From positions 248,001 to 312,000 of the forward strand of contig NZ_MLJI01000003.1 in the NCBI RefSeq assembly GCF_002095535.1: 64,000 nt of DNA, read 5' to 3'. The first letter of the stretch is position 1, and each line of letters opens with the position of its first letter. This stretch comes from Pantoea cypripedii (GTDB lineage Bacteria > Pseudomonadota > Gammaproteobacteria > Enterobacterales > Enterobacteriaceae). The translations under genes and the position numbers were made by a program. The notes beneath the pieces were generated by a model, which saw nothing but the letters and a program-made list of their open reading frames with translations, was not told the DNA's origin and did no database searches. Shown piece after piece: positions 60,005-64,000 of this stretch.

Positions 60005-63000
60005 TGCGCACCCTCCTGGACCTGATCGCGGTTTTCGTCATCGAGCCAGTTCACCTTGTTCATCTTGCGTACCATGATGAATTCGTCACGGTTAGACCCA
60101 ACGGTGCCGTAGTAGTTAAAGCCATAAGCCAGTTGCGCATAGCCGCCAATCATATGCGTGGGTTTGGGACAGACGCGGGTAACGGAATTGTGGATACCGC
60201 CACGCATCCCGGTGACCTCGGAGCCGGGGATATTCATCAGACGCTCCTGCGCGTGATACATCATGGTCATACCAGCGGGTACGCGCTGGCTGACCACCGC
60301 GCGCGCGGTTAATGCCCCGTTGGCATTGAAGGCTTCAATCCAGTCGTTATCTTTGATACCCAGCTCCTGGGCATCGGCTTCGCTCATCCACACGATGGGG
60401 CCACCGCGCGACAGCGTCAGCATCAGCAGGTTCTCGCTGTAAGTGGAGTGGATCCCCCATTTCTGATGCGGGGTCAGGAAGTTAAGCGCCTTCTCCGGGA
60501 AACCATTCGACGGGATATGGCTTAAATTCGCCACGCTGCGTGTATCCACCGGAGGACGATAGGCCACCAGGCTTTCACCAAACGCACGCATCCACGGGTG
60601 ATCCTGATACAGCTGCTGACGGCCACTCAGGGTGCGCCACGGGATCAGCTCATGCACATTGGTGTACCCGGCGTTATAGGAAACGTGTTCATCTTCCAGT
60701 CCTGACCAGGTCGGGCTGGAGATGATCTTGCGCGGCTGGGCCTGAATATCGCGGAAGCGGATTTTCTCCTCTTCTTTTGGCTGCGCCAGATGCGCGTGAT
60801 CACGGCCGGTGAACTCGCTAAGCGCATTCCAGGCTTTCACCGCCACCTGGCCATTGGTTTCCGGTGCCAGCGTCAGGATGACTTCAGCCGCATCAATCGC
60901 GCTGTTGATCTGCGGTTGTCCCTTCGCTGGTCCTTCCGCTTTGACGTAATTAAGACGACGCAGCAGATCCACTTCTTTGTCGGTATTCCAGCTGATCCCT
61001 TTGCCACCATTCCCCAGTTTTTCCAGCAGCGGGCCAACCGAGGTAAAACGTTCGTAAGTGGCCGGATAATCGCGCTGGACGCTGATGATATGCGGTGCAG
61101 TTTTACCGGGGATCAAATCACACTGGCCTTTTTTCCAGTCGAGGATGTCACCCGTCTGCGCCAGTTCGGCCGGTGAATCGTGCTGAATCGGCTGCAACAC
61201 CACATCGGTCTCCTGACCCAGGTGTCCCACGCACAGCTGTGAGAAGGTTTTGGCGATGCCTTTGTAGATTTCCCAGTCGCTTTTTGATTCCCAGGCGGGA
61301 TCAACGGCAGCGGAAAGGGGATGAATGAACGGATGCATGTCCGAGGTGTTCATATCATCTTTTTCATACCAGGTGGCGGTGGGCAGGACGATATCGGAAA
61401 ACAGGCAGGTGCTGGACATGCGAAAATCCAGCGTCACCAGCAGATCCAGCTTGCCTTTAAGGGCGGCGGTTTGCCATTCCACCTCTTCCGGCATCAGCGC
61501 CTCATCATCCTCGGGTTCCCCCTGAATGCCGCTCTCGGTCCCCAGCAGGTAGCGCAGCATATATTCATGGCCTTTACCTGAAGAACCCAGCAGATTGGAG
61601 CGCCAGATAAACATATTGCGTGGATGGTTGTTACCGCTATCGGGTTGTTCGCTGGCCATGCGCAGATCGCCAGCCTTCAACGCGGCGGCGGTCCAGGCTT
61701 CGGCAGTCTGACCGGCCTGTTGGGCCTTCGCCGCGATATCCAGCGGGTTGATATTGAGTTGTGGTGAGGAGGGCAGCCAGCCCATCCGTTCAGCGCGAAC
61801 GTTGAAATCCAGCAAATGCCCAGAATACTGTTGTGGATCGGCTAACGGCGACAGCAACTCTTTTACCTGTAGCTTTTCAAACCGCCACTGGCTGGCGTGG
61901 TTATAGAAAAACGAGGTGCTGTTCATATGGCGCGGCGGACGGTTCCAGTCCAGCGCGAAAGCCAGCGGCGTCCAGCCGGTTTGCGGTCTGAGTTTCTCCT
62001 GTCCGACATAATGCGCCCAGCCGCCCCCGGTCTGACCGACGCAGCCACAAAAAACCAGCATGTTGATCAGGGCGCGGTAGGACATATCCATGTGATACCA
62101 GTGATTGATACCGGCACCGAGGATGATCATCGAGCGTCCGTGGGTTTTATGCGCAGTGCTGGCAAACTCACGGGCAATTTTTTCGATTTGGCTGCGTGGT
62201 ACGCCACAAATCTGTTCCGCCCATGCCGGGGAGTAGGCACGAACATCGTCATAATCACGGGCGCAGTTGCTATCATCCAGCCCGCGATCGATGCCATAGT
62301 TGGCGAGCGTTAAATCATAAACAGAGGCCACCGGCATCTGGCTACCGTCCGCCAGCGTCAGGTATTTCACCGGCAGTTTATGCAGCAGCACCGATTCCTG
62401 TTTCACATGGCGGAAATGCGGGCTTTCCAGGCCACCAAAATAGGGGAAAGCCACATCCAGCACCGCATCGCGCTGCTCAATCAGGCTCAGCGCTAATTGC
62501 GTGGTCGCGCCTGCTGCTTTCGGCTCCAGATTCCATTTGCCTTTCTCACCCCAGCGGAAACCAATCGAACCATTGGGCACCACCAGTTCACCGCCAGCAT
62601 CACAGGCCACGGTTTTCCACTGCGGATTATTTTCCTCACCAAGGTTATCGACCAGATCAGCCGCACGTAATTGGCGACCGGGGGCAAAACTGCCATCCTC
62701 GCGTGGTTCCAGCACTACCAGCATCGGCATATCGGTGTAGTGGCGCGCGTAGTTGATAAAGTAATCGCTGGGGTTTTTCAGGTGGAACTCATTGAGGATC
62801 ACATGCCCCATCGCCAGCGCCAGTGCGCTATCGGTGCCTTGTTTTGGGGCCAGCCACTGATCGCTCAGTTTGGCGACTTCGGAGTAGTCGGGGGTGATGG
62901 CAACCGTTTTGGTGCCCTTGTAGCGCACTTCGGTGAAGAAATGGGCATCCGGCGTACGGGTCTGCGGCACATTGGAACCCCAGGCAATGATATAGCTGGA

Positions 63001-63738
63001 GTTGTACCAGTCGGCTGATTCCGGCACGTCGGTTTGTTCACCCCAGGTCATCGGCGAGGCCGGTGGCAGATCGCAGTACCAATCGTAAAAACTCAGACAG
63101 GTGCCGCCGATCAGCGACAGATAACGTGTACCCGCCGCATAGGAGACCATCGACATGGCGGGAATCGGGGAAAAACCGGCGATACGATCCGGGCCATAAT
63201 TTTTGATGGTCCAGACATTGGCGGCGGCAATCAGCGTGTTTAACTCCTGCCAGCTGGCCCGTACGAAGCCACCACGGCCACGCTGGGTTTTAAAATGCTC
63301 GCTCTTTGCGCTGTCGGCCATAATCGCCTGCCAGGCGCTAACCGGGTCGTCGTGCTGGCCCAATGCTTCACGCCACAGCTCCAGCAGCGCTTTGCGAATC
63401 AGGGGATACTTCAGGCGATTGGCACTGTAGAGATACCATGAGTAACTGGCACCGCGCGGGCAACCGCGTGGCTCATGATTAGGCAGGTCAGGGCGGGTGC
63501 GCGGGTAATCTGTCTGTTGTGTTTCCCAGGTGACCAGACCGTTTTTGACATAGATCTTCCAGCTACAGGAACCGGTACAATTGACACCGTGGGTGGAGCG
63601 TACAATTTTGTCGTATTGCCAGCGCTGGCGATAGCTGTCTTCCCAGTCACGGTTGGTGTGATACACCTGACCATGCCCATCTGCAAAACTTTCACCTTTC
63701 TGTTTGAAATAGCGAAAGCGGTCAAGAAGTTTACTCAT
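60001..63738 (-). CDS. narG: Nitrate reductase alpha subunit (molybdenum catalytic subunit)
   Basis: A 1245-residue bis-MGD molybdoenzyme that reduces nitrate to nitrite on the cytoplasmic side. The N-terminus is the Tat-like relic MSKLLDRFRYFKQKGESF. The FS0 cluster motif (HGVNCTGSCSWKIYVKNG) and EPRGCPRGASYSWYLYS follow, and Asp in YNSSYIIAWGSNVPQTRTPD region flanks the active site. Length matches E. coli NarG (1247). GGAG lies upstream of the ATG, and narK ends only 16 bp away. Confidence 0.97.
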   Translation of the reverse strand: MSKLLDRFRYFKQKGESFADGHGQVYHTNRDWEDSYRQRWQYDKIVRSTHGVNCTGSCSWKIYVKNGLVTWETQQTDYPRTRPDLPNHEPRGCPRGASYSWYLYSANRLKYPLIRKALLELWREALGQHDDPVSAWQAIMADSAKSEHFKTQRGRGGFVRASWQELNTLIAAANVWTIKNYGPDRIAGFSPIPAMSMVSYAAGTRYLSLIGGTCLSFYDWYCDLPPASPMTWGEQTDVPESADWYNSSYIIAWGSNVPQTRTPDAHFFTEVRYKGTKTVAITPDYSEVAKLSDQWLAPKQGTDSALALAMGHVILNEFHLKNPSDYFINYARHYTDMPMLVVLEPREDGSFAPGRQLRAADLVDNLGEENNPQWKTVACDAGGELVVPNGSIGFRWGEKGKWNLEPKAAGATTQLALSLIEQRDAVLDVAFPYFGGLESPHFRHVKQESVLLHKLPVKYLTLADGSQMPVASVYDLTLANYGIDRGLDDSNCARDYDDVRAYSPAWAEQICGVPRSQIEKIAREFASTAHKTHGRSMIILGAGINHWYHMDMSYRALINMLVFCGCVGQTGGGWAHYVGQEKLRPQTGWTPLAFALDWNRPPRHMNSTSFFYNHASQWRFEKLQVKELLSPLADPQQYSGHLLDFNVRAERMGWLPSSPQLNINPLDIAAKAQQAGQTAEAWTAAALKAGDLRMASEQPDSGNNHPRNMFIWRSNLLGSSGKGHEYMLRYLLGTESGIQGEPEDDEALMPEEVEWQTAALKGKLDLLVTLDFRMSSTCLFSDIVLPTATWYEKDDMNTSDMHPFIHPLSAAVDPAWESKSDWEIYKGIAKTFSQLCVGHLGQETDVVLQPIQHDSPAELAQTGDILDWKKGQCDLIPGKTAPHIISVQRDYPATYERFTSVGPLLEKLGNGGKGISWNTDKEVDLLRRLNYVKAEGPAKGQPQINSAIDAAEVILTLAPETNGQVAVKAWNALSEFTGRDHAHLAQPKEEEKIRFRDIQAQPRKIISSPTWSGLEDEHVSYNAGYTNVHELIPWRTLSGRQQLYQDHPWMRAFGESLVAYRPPVDTRSVANLSHIPSNGFPEKALNFLTPHQKWGIHSTYSENLLMLTLSRGGPIVWMSEADAQELGIKDNDWIEAFNANGALTARAVVSQRVPAGMTMMYHAQERLMNIPGSEVTGMRGGIHNSVTRVCPKPTHMIGGYAQLAYGFNYYGTVGSNRDEFIMVRKMNKVNWLDDENRDQVQEGAQ

Positions 63739-63754
63739 GACGCTTCTCCAGTAA

Positions 63755-64000
63755 TTATTCGGTGACCGCTTTACGACGGCCGTAAAGAATCCAGGTGATA
63801 AAAAAACAAACGAGGTAGAACAACAGGAATATTTTCATCGCGCCGACGGGGGAACCGGTTATTTCCAGCGATGTACCAAAGGCTTTCGGAATGAAAAAAC
63901 CGCCAATGGCACCCAACGCAGAAATAAAGCCCAGTGCTGCGGCGGTGTCGGTAATGGCCGTATGACGGGCCACTTCAGGACTGGCTCCTTTTGCCAGCAT
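63755..64000 (-). CDS. narK: Nitrate/nitrite MFS transporter (3' part)
   Basis: The last 81 codons, which run off the window. The segment ARHTAITDTAAALGFISALGAIGGFFIPK followed by a final transmembrane helix (FLLFYLVCFFITWILYG) matches the C-terminus of NarK-type nitrate/nitrite transporters. With only 16 bp to narG, it is probably co-transcribed as narKGHJI. Confidence 0.92.
   Translation of the reverse strand: MLAKGASPEVARHTAITDTAAALGFISALGAIGGFFIPKAFGTSLEITGSPVGAMKIFLLFYLVCFFITWILYGRRKAVTE

Noticed and set aside
1..64000. tRNA/rRNA genes, CRISPR arrays, IS elements or prophage
   Set aside because: None seen: no regularly spaced identical repeats, no transposase or integrase motifs, and no tRNA-like sequence recognised by eye. 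A tRNAscan/CRISPR search was not possible.

Overview
The window looks like chromosome of a plant- or environment-associated member of the Enterobacterales, most likely Erwiniaceae and probably Pantoea. This is inference from gene content: PQQ glucose dehydrogenase, a periplasmic GMC dehydrogenase with triheme cytochrome, EfeUOB, ZinT and narGHJI, plus short intergenic palindromes with an ATAAAT core. No rRNA, tRNA, CRISPR array, transposase or phage gene was seen.

Layout. 1-2.7 kb: the 3' end of a glutathione-independent formaldehyde dehydrogenase, then a short-chain dehydrogenase divergent from an AraC regulator. 2.8-12.5 kb: an accessory catabolic locus with a ribose-type ABC importer, LacI repressor, PfkB kinase, BtpA/SgcQ protein, TenA-like protein, phosphotriesterase-family hydrolase, GATase1-like protein and M20 deacylase. 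Two identical 14-bp perfect palindromes precede the importer operon. 12.5-15.5 kb: phenolic acid decarboxylase with a divergent LysR regulator, an acetyltransferase and a second LysR gene. 15.5-16.4 kb: an AT-rich gene broken by two frameshifts. 16.6-18.7 kb: a FUSC efflux protein. 19.1-24.2 kb: a TonB-dependent receptor with one frameshift in a G run, flanked by two BtuF/FhuD-type binding proteins and a ModA-like protein without a signal peptide, with ModE-like sites between the divergent genes. 24.5-28.6 kb: efeUOB behind a strong Fur box. 28.7-31.1 kb: a DUF1471-like protein, zinT behind a Zur box, and an esterase. 31.4-35.0 kb: a three-subunit periplasmic dehydrogenase. 35.1-41.2 kb: a LysR regulator, two MFS transporters, a MetQ/NlpA lipoprotein with MetJ-like boxes and a metallophosphoesterase. 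41.5-43.9 kb: gcd. 44-52.4 kb: a GntR regulator, M20 amidohydrolase and P5C-reductase-like gene, divergent from a liv-type ABC importer operon ending in a VOC protein. 52.4-57.0 kb: three adjacent paralogous proteins built of about 70-residue helical repeats. 57.1-64 kb: narK(partial)-narGHJI.

How the parts fit. Metal supply is a recurring theme: EfeUOB for iron, ZinT for zinc, and a possible molybdenum or metallophore uptake locus that would serve molybdenum enzymes such as NarG. Two periplasm-facing sugar or sugar-acid oxidation systems (gcd and the GMC complex) feed electrons to quinone. The most novel-looking segments are the three repeat proteins (52.4-57.0 kb), the LacI-controlled catabolic locus (2.8-12.5 kb) and the receptor/binding-protein locus (19.1-24.2 kb).
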